Source: Burkholderiaceae bacterium
GTDB taxonomy: Bacteria; Pseudomonadota; Gammaproteobacteria; Burkholderiales; Burkholderiaceae_C
DNA: 64,000 nucleotides
Direction: 5' to 3'
Assembly (NCBI GenBank): GCA_018780645.1
Contig: JADMJJ010000010.1
Span: forward strand, 62,001 to 126,000
Shown here piece after piece: positions 1 through 7,900 of the stretch. Position 1 is the stretch's first letter. The number at the start of each line of letters is the position of its first letter. The position numbers and the translations under genes were made by a program. The notes under the pieces were generated by a model that worked only from the letters and a program-made list of their open reading frames with translations, had not been told where the DNA came from and did no database searches.

Positions 1-453
1 CGGCGCGGCCGCCCGCGCCAGCCGGCCGACCTGCTGCACCACGACGTGATATTGCCGGCCAATTCGTCCGTCAGGCGCGAGGTCACCTATTACCGCAGCC
101 AGGCCCATGCCCAGCCGGGGCAGCCCGCCTCGGTGACGCTGGCCACGCCGCCGGGTGTGCTGATCAGCAGCTATTCCGACATGAACTACGCCGCCGCCCT
201 GGCCGGGGTCGGCATGGCCGGTGTGCCGACCTTCGTGGCCGAGGAAGCCCTGCGCGACGGCCGTCTGGAGCAGGTGTTGCCAGGCTGGCGCCTCAGCAAG
301 GTGCAGCTGTCGGCGGCCATGGCCACACGCAAACATGTGCCGGCGCGCACCCGCGCCTTCATCGACTTTCTGGTGCAGACCTTTGGCGGCGAGGACCACG
401 ACCCCTGGCTGCTGCCCGCCGCGCAGGAGCAGGGCGCAGCATTGCCGGCCTGA
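1..453 (+). CDS. LysR family transcriptional regulator, C-terminal part (5' end outside window)
   Basis: The frame is open to the left edge, so only about the last 150 residues are present and the DNA-binding domain is missing. What remains matches the second half of the LysR effector-binding domain: a GRPRQPADLLHHD hinge-like segment at the very start, then a central segment rich in Gly/Ala with VPTFVAEEALRDGRLEQVLP, and the stretch TRKHVPARTRAFIDFL that is typical of the end of LysR proteins from Proteobacteria. The regulated genes cannot be told because the LysR target is usually divergent and upstream, outside the window. The stop is followed by 150 bases without a gene. Confidence 0.85.
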   Translation, partial: RRGRPRQPADLLHHDVILPANSSVRREVTYYRSQAHAQPGQPASVTLATPPGVLISSYSDMNYAAALAGVGMAGVPTFVAEEALRDGRLEQVLPGWRLSKVQLSAAMATRKHVPARTRAFIDFLVQTFGGEDHDPWLLPAAQEQGAALPA

Positions 454-603
454 CAACCACTGGCGCCGCGCCGCCAACGCTTCGCGCCGCCCCGCCTGGG
501 CTTGATCGCATGGCACTGGAGGGTCGGGCCGTGAAGGACGAAAGTTCACTCCATCGAAGGCGCTGTTGCTCTTCGACATGCCATCCCAACGGAGTGAATC
601 ACC

Positions 604-990
604 ATGAAATTCTTGAAGCCCATTTCCCGCAGCACCCTGCAGTTCGCACTCACGACCGCGCTGGCCGTGCTTGGCAGCCTGGCCATGACCCAGCAGGCCA
701 TGGCGGCCGAAGCGGGCAAGACCCGCCAGGCCGTGCAGGCCGAACTGGCCCAGGCCCGCGCCGACGGTACGGTGGCCAAGCTGGCCGCCGACACCGAGCT
801 GGCCCCACCGGTGAAGGCCTTCGGCGGCCGCTCGCGCGCCGAGGTAATTGCCGAGCTGGTGCAGGCCCGCGCCGAGGGCATGATGGCCAGCAATAACGAG
901 GCCGATCCGTTCACCACGCAGAACCTCGCCGCCGCCCGTGCAGAGAACGCCGTCGGCCAGGTCGCCAAGGCCACCAAGTCCGGCCGTTGA
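604..990 (+). CDS. DUF4148 domain-containing exported protein
   Basis: A 128-residue protein with a long cleavable-looking signal peptide (KFLKPISRS, hydrophobic core, then QAMAAEAG near residue 35). The mature part has two copies of a short pattern, KTRQAVQAELAQARADG at about 39-55 and SRAEVIAELVQARAEG at about 79-94. This is the signature of DUF4148, a small periplasmic family common in Burkholderiales with no assigned function. A GGAGTG ribosome-binding site lies 7 bases before the ATG. It stands alone, with a hairpin terminator about 45 bases after the stop. Export is inferred from the signal peptide; the role is unknown. Confidence 0.82.
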   Translation: MKFLKPISRSTLQFALTTALAVLGSLAMTQQAMAAEAGKTRQAVQAELAQARADGTVAKLAADTELAPPVKAFGGRSRAEVIAELVQARAEGMMASNNEADPFTTQNLAAARAENAVGQVAKATKSGR

Positions 991-1035
991 TGTGGATTGC
1001 CTCGGCAATACCTGACCCCCCAGCTATCCCTCTGC

Positions 1036-1078
1036 GATGCCCGACACTGATACCGTCAGTGCCGGGCATTGCTTCTTT
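1036..1078 (+). terminator. Rho-independent terminator after the DUF4148 gene
   Basis: ATGCCCGACACTGA at 1037-1050 pairs with TCAGTGCCGGGCAT at 1056-1069 (14 pairs, one of them G-U) around a 5-base loop, followed by TGCTTCTTT. This is a good intrinsic terminator for transcription on the plus strand. Confidence 0.75.
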
Positions 1079-1157
1079 ACATTCCGTTCATACGCGGGCC
1101 GGCCACTTGCTGCACAGTAGGCCCTGGGCGACGATGCGTCCGAGGCAGGCAATCAAG

Positions 1158-1838
1158 ATGATCAGATTCAAGCAGCTCAAACCGGCGGCCATGCTCGCCG
1201 CCGCGATGGTGATATCCCTTGCCGGTCCGGGGGCGCAAGCCCAGGAGCGCCATGGCGGCTACGTCGGCCCGCAACGCAGCGGTGGCAGCCACCTCCCCTC
1301 GCCCCACTGGCAGCTGGACCGCCGCTACCAGCACAACCACTACTACCCCTCGCGCGGCTATGTGGCGATCGGCCTGCCGCCCGGCGCGATCAGCATCGGC
1401 CACGGTCGCGGCAACTACTACTTTCACAGCGGCGTCTGGTTCAGCCCGGTGGGCACCCGCTACCGGGTGATCGCTCCGCCGTTCGGCATCGTCGTGCCGG
1501 TGCTGCCACCGGCCTACACGCCCCTGTGGATAGACAGCACGCGCTACTACTATGCCAACGGCAGCTACTACACGGCGGCCACCGACGGCGGATACACGGT
1601 CGTGGCCCCGCCACCGGGCGCCGAGCAGGCCAGACCGTTGCCGCCACTGCCTGAACCCAAGGCGGCGCCCGAGCCCATCATCTACCCGCGCTCCGGTCAG
1701 AGCGCTCAACAGACCGAGACGGACCGTCAGGAGTGCAACCGCTGGGCCACCACCCAGCCCTCGGCCCAGGCCGATGCCAGCGTGTTCCAGCGCGCGGTGG
1801 CGGCCTGCATGGACGGCCGGGGCTACACGGTGCGCTGA
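1158..1838 (+). CDS. DUF6515 family exported protein
   Basis: The ATG at 1158 is preferred because it opens directly on a signal peptide (MIRFKQLKPAAMLAAAMVIS, cleavage near AQAQ at about residue 29); an in-frame ATG at 1134 would add eight charged residues in front. The mature protein is rich in Tyr, Gly and Pro and contains NYYFHSGVWFSPVG, APPFGIVVPVLPP and RYYYANGSYY, the pattern of the DUF6515 family seen in many Gram-negative genomes. The C-terminus has a short DRQECNRWA segment with a second Cys near the end (AACMDGRGY), possibly a disulfide pair. No function is known. It converges with the next gene, with only 4 bases between the stops. Confidence 0.8.
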   Translation: MIRFKQLKPAAMLAAAMVISLAGPGAQAQERHGGYVGPQRSGGSHLPSPHWQLDRRYQHNHYYPSRGYVAIGLPPGAISIGHGRGNYYFHSGVWFSPVGTRYRVIAPPFGIVVPVLPPAYTPLWIDSTRYYYANGSYYTAATDGGYTVVAPPPGAEQARPLPPLPEPKAAPEPIIYPRSGQSAQQTETDRQECNRWATTQPSAQADASVFQRAVAACMDGRGYTVR

Positions 1839-1842
1839 TCCT

Positions 1843-3195
1843 TCACGCCTGCGCCGTGAGGTAGCGCCGCTCCCAGGCTGTGACCTCGCGCTCATAGCTG
1901 TCGAACTCCAGCGATTTGACGGCCGTGTAGGCCTGCACGAAGTCATCACCGAGCAGCCGGCGCGCCGAAGTGCTGGCCTGCATCTGCGCCAGAGCCGCAG
2001 CAAAGTTCAGCGGCAGCGGGTGCAGCGCCTGCTGGTCGTAGGCATTGCCGACCACCTGGGCGCCGGGGGTCAGACTCTCTTCGATGCCCGCCAGGCCGGC
2101 CGCCAGCGAGGCGGCAATGGCCAGATAGGGATTGGCATCCGCCCCCGCCACGCGGTTCTCGATGCGCCGCGCCGCCGGGCCGCTGAGCGGCACGCGCAGA
2201 CCGGTAGTGCGGTTGTCCGGGCCCCACAGCAGATTGACCGGCGCCTGGCTGTTGCGCACAAAGCGGCGGTAGGAGTTGACGTGCGGGGCCAGCACCAGCA
2301 TCAGGTCCGGCAGATAGGTCTGCAGGCCGGCGACGTACTGACTGAAAAGCAGGCTGTCGCTACCGTCGGGATTGCAGAACACATTGCGGCCATCGGCATC
2401 GACCAGGCTCTGGTGCAGATGCATCGAACTGCCCGCCTGGCCCTCGATCGGCTTGGCCATGAAGACGGCGTTGAGGCCATGCTTGAGCGCGATCTCCTTG
2501 GCCGCGTACTTGAACAGAAAGGCCTGATCGGCGACTTCGACCGCATCGCCATGCAGCAGATTGATCTCGTACTGCGTCAGCCCGACCTCGTGTATCCAGG
2601 TGTCGGCGCGCACACCCAGGGTCAGCAGGGCCTCCTGGAACTCGTCCCAGAACGGCGCCAGCTCATTGAGCATGTTCAGGCTGAAGGCCGACTGTCCGGC
2701 CTCGGCGCGGCCGCCGCGCGTCACCGGCGCGGCAAAGGGCGCGGCCGGATCGGTCATCGGTGCGGTCAGATAGAACTCGAGCTCGGGCGCAACCACCGGG
2801 CTCAGGCCCAGGGTGGCATAGCGGGCCAGCACCAGCTTCAGCACCGAGCGCGGCGCGAAAGCGCAGTGGCTGCCGTCCAGCTCCAGGCAGTCATGGATGG
2901 CCAGCGCGCGCGGCTGTGCCGCCCAGGGCACGGGCTTGACGGTGGCGTAGTCGGGCGCCAGGCGCACGTCTGGGTCGGCGTCGGCAAAGATCGGATCGTA
3001 GGAATAGTCGCCGGTGATGGCCTGCATCGCGATCGCCTGGGCGATGCGCAGCTCGGTGCCGGCGGCAAAACTGTCGGCAGGCATCAGCTTGCCGCGGGGA
3101 TAGCCCGACACATCGGGGTAGATGCACTCGACCTGGCGTATCCCCTGCTGATCGAAACGTGCCTTCAGATCGGCCGGGAGAGTGGTGCTGCTCAT
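1843..3195 (-). CDS. Glutamine synthetase family protein (gamma-glutamylamine synthetase-like, PuuA-type)
   Basis: A 450-residue protein with the glutamine synthetase fold: an N-terminal beta-grasp region (about 1-110) and catalytic domain (about 115-450). Visible catalytic pieces are APELEFYL at 137-144 (metal-binding Glu), HEVGLTQYEIN at 202-212, SSMHLHQSL at 256-264 and an Arg/Glu-bearing ENRVAGADANPYLA. The length and sequence style fit the short, non-adenylylated GS-like enzymes that ligate glutamate to amines (PuuA and relatives) rather than GlnA, but the amine substrate cannot be read from sequence. It is the last gene of a probable minus-strand operon: the ABM-like gene ends 4 bases upstream and the P450 precedes that. 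This context suggests amine or xenobiotic catabolism, which is inference. Confidence 0.85.
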   Translation of the reverse strand: MSSTTLPADLKARFDQQGIRQVECIYPDVSGYPRGKLMPADSFAAGTELRIAQAIAMQAITGDYSYDPIFADADPDVRLAPDYATVKPVPWAAQPRALAIHDCLELDGSHCAFAPRSVLKLVLARYATLGLSPVVAPELEFYLTAPMTDPAAPFAAPVTRGGRAEAGQSAFSLNMLNELAPFWDEFQEALLTLGVRADTWIHEVGLTQYEINLLHGDAVEVADQAFLFKYAAKEIALKHGLNAVFMAKPIEGQAGSSMHLHQSLVDADGRNVFCNPDGSDSLLFSQYVAGLQTYLPDLMLVLAPHVNSYRRFVRNSQAPVNLLWGPDNRTTGLRVPLSGPAARRIENRVAGADANPYLAIAASLAAGLAGIEESLTPGAQVVGNAYDQQALHPLPLNFAAALAQMQASTSARRLLGDDFVQAYTAVKSLEFDSYEREVTAWERRYLTAQA

Positions 3196-3199
3196 GGCT

Positions 3200-3499
3200 T
3201 CAGGACTTGGCCACCAGGCTGAAATGCTCGACGTGCGGCGAGCTGGCGAAGAAGGGGCCGATGATGGCGCGCCATTGCGGGAACAGCGGGCCTTCGCGGA
3301 AGTCTATGGTGTGGTTCTCCAGCGTCTCCCAGAACACCATCAGCACATAGAGCTCGGGGCTTTCGATGCCATGGTTGATCTTGTAGCCCTTGAAGCCCTT
3401 GGCCTGGGAGATCACCGTGCTGGCGGCACGCTGTAACGCCTCCTCGAATGCGGCCTGCTGGCCGGGGGCGATGCGGATGTTGGCGATCTCGAGAATCAT
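3200..3499 (-). CDS. Antibiotic biosynthesis monooxygenase (ABM) domain protein
   Basis: A 99-residue single-domain protein with the ABM/dimeric alpha-beta barrel pattern: LEIANIRIAPGQQAAFEEAL at the start, a central GFKGYKINHGIESPELYVLMVFWETLENH and the C-terminal FREGPLFPQWRAIIG. ABM proteins are small homodimers that act as cofactor-free oxygenases or as binding proteins; the catalytic chemistry cannot be assigned here. The start is set by GGAG 7 bases upstream of the ATG. It lies between a P450 gene (48 bases upstream) and a GS-like gene (4 bases downstream), all on the same strand, so cotranscription is likely. Confidence 0.82.
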   Translation of the reverse strand: MILEIANIRIAPGQQAAFEEALQRAASTVISQAKGFKGYKINHGIESPELYVLMVFWETLENHTIDFREGPLFPQWRAIIGPFFASSPHVEHFSLVAKS

Positions 3500-3547
3500 G
3501 CGGGGCTCCGAAGCGGGTTGAAATGACCCGCCATCGTAAGCGCAAGC

Positions 3548-5020
3548 TCAGCCCCGCCGGCGCAAGCGCATCCTCAGCCCCAGCGGCGCCATCGTGAAGG
3601 CCAGATGCTCGGCCGGCGGCCGGCCGTCGGCAGTGTCCACACCCAGGATGTCGAAGCGGCCCAGCAGGCCATACATCACCATCTTCATTTCCAGCAGGGC
3701 CAGGTAGCGGCCCGGGCAGATGCGCGGGCCGGCGCCAAAGGGCATGGAGATGCGTTTGGCCGCGCTGGCCATGGCGCCAGGCCCGCCCTCGCCGCCCAAC
3801 CAGCGCTCGGGCTCGAAGGCGGCGGCGCGGGGCAGGTGCGCGTCGCTGACGCTGTCGCGCCGCAGCAGGCTGATCACCACCGTATTGGCGGGCACCTGCA
3901 CATTGCCGATCTGCAGCGCATGCAGGGTCTGCAAAGGGAGTATCGGCGCCACCGGCTTGAGCCGCATCGTCTCGTGCGCGCAGGCCTCGATGTAGTCCAG
4001 CTGCGCGAGCTGTTCCTGCGTGGGGCGCAGACAATCGCCGCCGACACGCCGCACCTCCTCGGCGGCGCGGGCCAGCGCCTCGGGGTGCTGCCAAAGCAAA
4101 TGGATCATCCAGGCCAGCGTGTTGGCGGTGGTGTCCTCACCCGCCAACAACATGGTCAGCACATTCCCGGCGACCTGCTCGTCATCGATGCCGCTGCCCT
4201 CCTGGTCTGCGGCCACCAGCATGGCCTCCAGCAGATTGTTGGGCCGCTCGCGCAGCCCCGGATCGGCCTGCAGCCGCATGCGGGCCTGGCTGATGAAGCC
4301 GGCCACCGCCGCATTGATCTCGGCGATGCTGCGCTCCAGCCGGCGGTCGGCCGGCGTGCGCACGATGCGCCACAAGGGCAGCGGCGACAAGATCCGGCGG
4401 AAGATGGCGGGAAACAGCTTATCCAGATGACGCTGAATGATGTCCTGATCGGACTCCAGCGTGTTCACCTCGGCGCCGAAAGCCAGGCCGGCGATGGTAT
4501 CCACCGTGAAACGCATCAGGTCGGCCTGCAAGTCGATCGCTGCCTCAGCGTCGGCGGCCCGGGCCCAGCGTGCCACCAGCTGTTCGCCGACGCGCTGCAT
4601 CGCCGGCAGGTAGCGCTTCACATGGGCCGGATCGAAGCCGGCCATGACCATGCGGCGCTGGCGCTTCCAGGTCTCGCCATTGGCACCGAACACGCCTATG
4701 GGAAGGCCCATCTCGGTCCAGATCTCCTGCATACGGGCGGTGCGGCGGAAGCCGTCGGGGCGGTCACGCAGCACCGCGGCCACGGCCTCGTGGTCGCCCA
4801 CCACGATCACCCGGCGCTTCACAAGCTGCAGCTTGAAGAAGGGGCCGAATTCCCGCGCCCAGCCTTCCAGTTGCTGGTGAAAGCGCGGGGTCTCGACCTG
4901 CAGCGCGTTGCCAAAGAAGGGCAGGCCGCGCGGACCGGGCAGCGACTCGTAGGCGCGCAACGCGGTGGACTGGCCTTGCTGTTGGCCGGATGTCGAGAGC
5001 GGCTCGGCGACTGAGTTCAT
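3548..5020 (-). CDS. Cytochrome P450
   Basis: A 490-residue soluble P450 without a membrane anchor. The landmarks are in order: proline-rich entry LPGPRGLPFFGN at 27-38, I-helix oxygen-binding motif AGEDTT at 293-298, the ExxR motif ETMR at 350-353, and the heme-binding loop FGAGPRICPGR at 428-438 with Cys435 as the predicted iron ligand. It needs a ferredoxin or other redox partner, none of which is encoded nearby. First gene of a probable operon with an ABM-like protein and a GS-like ligase. The 96-base gap to fdsA upstream may carry its promoter. The substrate is unknown; the sequence looks like the broad bacterial CYP class related to fatty-acid or terpene hydroxylases. Confidence 0.93.
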   Translation of the reverse strand: MNSVAEPLSTSGQQQGQSTALRAYESLPGPRGLPFFGNALQVETPRFHQQLEGWAREFGPFFKLQLVKRRVIVVGDHEAVAAVLRDRPDGFRRTARMQEIWTEMGLPIGVFGANGETWKRQRRMVMAGFDPAHVKRYLPAMQRVGEQLVARWARAADAEAAIDLQADLMRFTVDTIAGLAFGAEVNTLESDQDIIQRHLDKLFPAIFRRILSPLPLWRIVRTPADRRLERSIAEINAAVAGFISQARMRLQADPGLRERPNNLLEAMLVAADQEGSGIDDEQVAGNVLTMLLAGEDTTANTLAWMIHLLWQHPEALARAAEEVRRVGGDCLRPTQEQLAQLDYIEACAHETMRLKPVAPILPLQTLHALQIGNVQVPANTVVISLLRRDSVSDAHLPRAAAFEPERWLGGEGGPGAMASAAKRISMPFGAGPRICPGRYLALLEMKMVMYGLLGRFDILGVDTADGRPPAEHLAFTMAPLGLRMRLRRRG

Positions 5021-5116
5021 AGCGACCCCAGAACTGGATAGAGGTCATCCATCGTCTCTCCAATCCCGCCCGCAGTCCACTCTCAACTTTAGGGAGAACC
5101 GGTTGCGCTCAGCCGT

Positions 5117-7900
5117 TCAGCCGTTCAGCCCCTCCACCCTCACCGCCGTGACCTTGAAGCCGGGGATCTTGCCGACCGCATCGAGCGCGTCGCCGGTCAG
5201 CAGATTGGCCGCCGCCTCCCAGTAGCAGAAGGGCAGGAAGACCTGGCCCGGCTGCACCTCGCGCGACAGCTGTGCCTGGGCCTGCACCTGGCCGTGGCGG
5301 GAGCGCAGGGCCACCGTCTGGCCGTCGTGCAGATGCAGGCCGGCTGCATCCTCGGGGTGGATATTGATCTGAGGCGTCGGCGCCAGCGCCTCCAGCGCCG
5401 TGGCGCGCCGCGTCATCGCGCCGGTGTGCCAATGCTCCAGCACGCGGCCGGTGGTCAGCACCAGCGGGTACTGGGCGTCGGGTTGCTCGGGGCCGGGCGT
5501 GAAGGTGGCGGGCACCAGCTGAGAGCGGCCATCGGGCAGCGGGAAGTGATCGTGAAAGACGACGCGCTCGCCGGGCTCGTCCTCGCGCGCGGCCGGGGTG
5601 GTGACGGCGTTCTCGCGCTGCAGGCGCGACCAGGGCACGCCGGCCAACGGCGCCATCACCTGACGCATTTCCTCAAAGACGCGGGCGGTCGGCGACTCGG
5701 CGGCCGCGTGGCCCCGGCCATCGGCTTCGGTCCAGTAGACCCAGGGCAGGCCCAGGCGGCGGCCCAGCTGCTCGATGATCCACAGGTCCTGGCGCGCATC
5801 GCCGGGCGGCGTGATGGCCGGCCGGCCGAGCTGTATCAGCCGATCGGTGTTGGTGTAGCTGCCCCACTTCTCGGCATGGGCCGAGGCGGGCAAGATCACG
5901 TCGGCCAGCAGCGCCGTTTCGGTGGCGAAGATGTCCTGCACGACCAGGTGCTGGAGCCCGGCCAGGGCCCGGCGCGCATGGTCCAGATCGGGGTCGGACA
6001 TGGCCGGGTTCTCGCCCTCGACGAACATGCCCTTGATGCGGCCCTCGCTGGCGGCATGCATGATTTCCACCACCGTCAGGCCGGGTGTGGGGCTTAGTGG
6101 CGCGGACCACAGCGCCTCGAACTGCTCGCGTACCTCGGCGCGGGCAACCCGCTGGTAATTGGGCAGCATCATCGGTATCAGGCCGGCGTCGGACGCCCCC
6201 TGCACATTGTTCTGGCCGCGCAGCGGATGCAGGCCGGTGCCTGGCCGGCCGATCTGGCCGGTGATCATCGCCAGCGCGATCAGGCAGCGGGCGTTGTCGG
6301 TGCCATGCACATGCTGGCTGATGCCCATGCCCCACAGAATCATCGCGCTCTTCGCGGTGGCGTAGCAGCGCGCGACCTCGCGTATCAGCTCCGGTGCGAT
6401 GCCGCAGATCTCGCTCATGCGCTCCGGCGTGCACTCGGCCACCGAGGCCTTAAGCGCCTCGAAGCCGTTGACGCGGGCGGCGATGAAGGCGGGGTCGGTC
6501 AGACCCTCGCCGATGATGGTGTGCAGCATGCCGTTGAGCAGGGCCACATCGCTGTCGGGCCGGAAGGCCAGATGCCAGCGCGCGAAGCGGGCCATCGGCG
6601 CACGGCGCGGGTCGGCCACGATCAGGGTGCTGCCGGCCTTGACGGCGTTCTTGATGAAGCTGGCCGCCACCGGATGGTTGGAGCTGGGGTTGGCGCCTAT
6701 CAGCAGAATCACCGAAGCCTGGGCCACATCGGCTACCGGATTGCTGACCGAACCCGAGCCAATGCCCTCCAGCAGGGCCGCCACCGAGCTGGCATGGCAC
6801 AGCCGCGTGCAGTGATCGACATTGTTGGTGCCTAACCCCAAGCGCACCAGCTTCTGGAACAGATAGGCCTCCTCGTTGCTGCCCTTGGCGGAACCGAAGC
6901 CAGCGAGCGGGCTGTCGGCGCCCAGTGCGTGACTGTCGCGCAGCTGGCGCAGGCCGGCGGCGGCAAAATCCAGCGCCTCGTCCCAGCTCGCCTCGCGGAA
7001 CAGGTCGCTCAGCGGTTTGCGCCCCTGGCGCACCAGGGCGATATCGGCCGGGTCCTTGGCCACGCCCTCGCGGCGCATCAGCGGCACGGTCAGGCGCTCG
7101 GCACTCTGCACATAGTCATAGCCGTAGCGGCCCTTGACGCACAGCCGGCCGTGATTGGCCGGACCATCGCGGCCCACCGCTTCGAGGATTCGGTTGTCCT
7201 TGACCCGGTAGTCGAGCTGGCAGCCGACGCCGCAATAGGCACAGACCGAGGCCACCACCGCATCGGCCTCCTGCAGCGCCGCGCCGTTGGCCGGCGTCAG
7301 CGCGCCGGTCGGGCAGGCCTGCACGCATTCGCCGCAGGCCACGCAGGAGCTGGCGCCCAGCGCGTCATCGGCATCGAAGCTGATACGGGTGTCGGCGCCC
7401 CAGCCGGCAATGCCCAGCACATCGTTGACCTGCTCGTCGCGACAGGCGCGCACGCAGCGCATGCACTGGATGCAGGCGTCGAGCTGCACGCTGATGGCCG
7501 GGTGGCTGCGGTCGGGCGCCGGCTGCGGCCGGGCCGCGAAGCGCGAGCCCGTCACACCCAGGGTCTCGCACCACTGCGTCAGCTCCGACGCCCGCGTGTG
7601 CGGCGTCTGCGGCTGATTGGCCATCAGCAGCTCCAGCACCATCTTCTGCGAGCGCTGCACGCGGGCCGTCTGCAGATGGATCTTCTGGCCGGCCTTGACG
7701 GTGCGGCAGCAGGAGGCGGCCAGCGCCCGCTCGCCCTCGATCTCGACCACGCAGGCACGGCAGTTGCCGGCCGGCGTCAGCCCGTCCATATGGCAGAGGT
7801 GCGGGATCGCATGGCCGTGGCGCTGGGCGACGCTGAGCAAGGTTTCGCCTTGCTCGGCCTCGACCTGAAGGCCGTCAATCGCTATCGTGATGCCGCTCAT
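5117..7900 (-). CDS. fdsA: NAD-dependent formate dehydrogenase, molybdenum-containing alpha subunit
   Basis: A 927-residue molybdopterin enzyme, formate to CO2 with electrons passed to the NAD-binding partner. Domain order: N-terminal [2Fe-2S] ferredoxin domain (Cys36, 47, 50 and 64), a NuoG-like cluster segment, two [4Fe-4S] ferredoxin motifs (CIQCMRCVRAC, CVACGECVQACP), the FdhF-type cluster CAYCGVGC, and the bis-MGD catalytic domain. The catalytic residue is Cys in DHCTRLCHASS, not selenocysteine. The ATG at 7900 overlaps the stop of fdsB (shared ATGA), which indicates translational coupling and rules out the longer open frame to 8080. The usual fdsC (FdhD-like) and fdsD genes are not found after it; the next gene is a P450. 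Confidence 0.93.
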   Translation of the reverse strand: MSGITIAIDGLQVEAEQGETLLSVAQRHGHAIPHLCHMDGLTPAGNCRACVVEIEGERALAASCCRTVKAGQKIHLQTARVQRSQKMVLELLMANQPQTPHTRASELTQWCETLGVTGSRFAARPQPAPDRSHPAISVQLDACIQCMRCVRACRDEQVNDVLGIAGWGADTRISFDADDALGASSCVACGECVQACPTGALTPANGAALQEADAVVASVCAYCGVGCQLDYRVKDNRILEAVGRDGPANHGRLCVKGRYGYDYVQSAERLTVPLMRREGVAKDPADIALVRQGRKPLSDLFREASWDEALDFAAAGLRQLRDSHALGADSPLAGFGSAKGSNEEAYLFQKLVRLGLGTNNVDHCTRLCHASSVAALLEGIGSGSVSNPVADVAQASVILLIGANPSSNHPVAASFIKNAVKAGSTLIVADPRRAPMARFARWHLAFRPDSDVALLNGMLHTIIGEGLTDPAFIAARVNGFEALKASVAECTPERMSEICGIAPELIREVARCYATAKSAMILWGMGISQHVHGTDNARCLIALAMITGQIGRPGTGLHPLRGQNNVQGASDAGLIPMMLPNYQRVARAEVREQFEALWSAPLSPTPGLTVVEIMHAASEGRIKGMFVEGENPAMSDPDLDHARRALAGLQHLVVQDIFATETALLADVILPASAHAEKWGSYTNTDRLIQLGRPAITPPGDARQDLWIIEQLGRRLGLPWVYWTEADGRGHAAAESPTARVFEEMRQVMAPLAGVPWSRLQRENAVTTPAAREDEPGERVVFHDHFPLPDGRSQLVPATFTPGPEQPDAQYPLVLTTGRVLEHWHTGAMTRRATALEALAPTPQINIHPEDAAGLHLHDGQTVALRSRHGQVQAQAQLSREVQPGQVFLPFCYWEAAANLLTGDALDAVGKIPGFKVTAVRVEGLNG

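Noticed and set aside
1552-3222. Very long open frame on the plus strand opposite the GS-like gene
   Set aside because: High-GC antisense shadow: it has the Arg/Ala/Gln-rich composition of reverse-strand translation, and the minus-strand frame shows full catalytic motifs.
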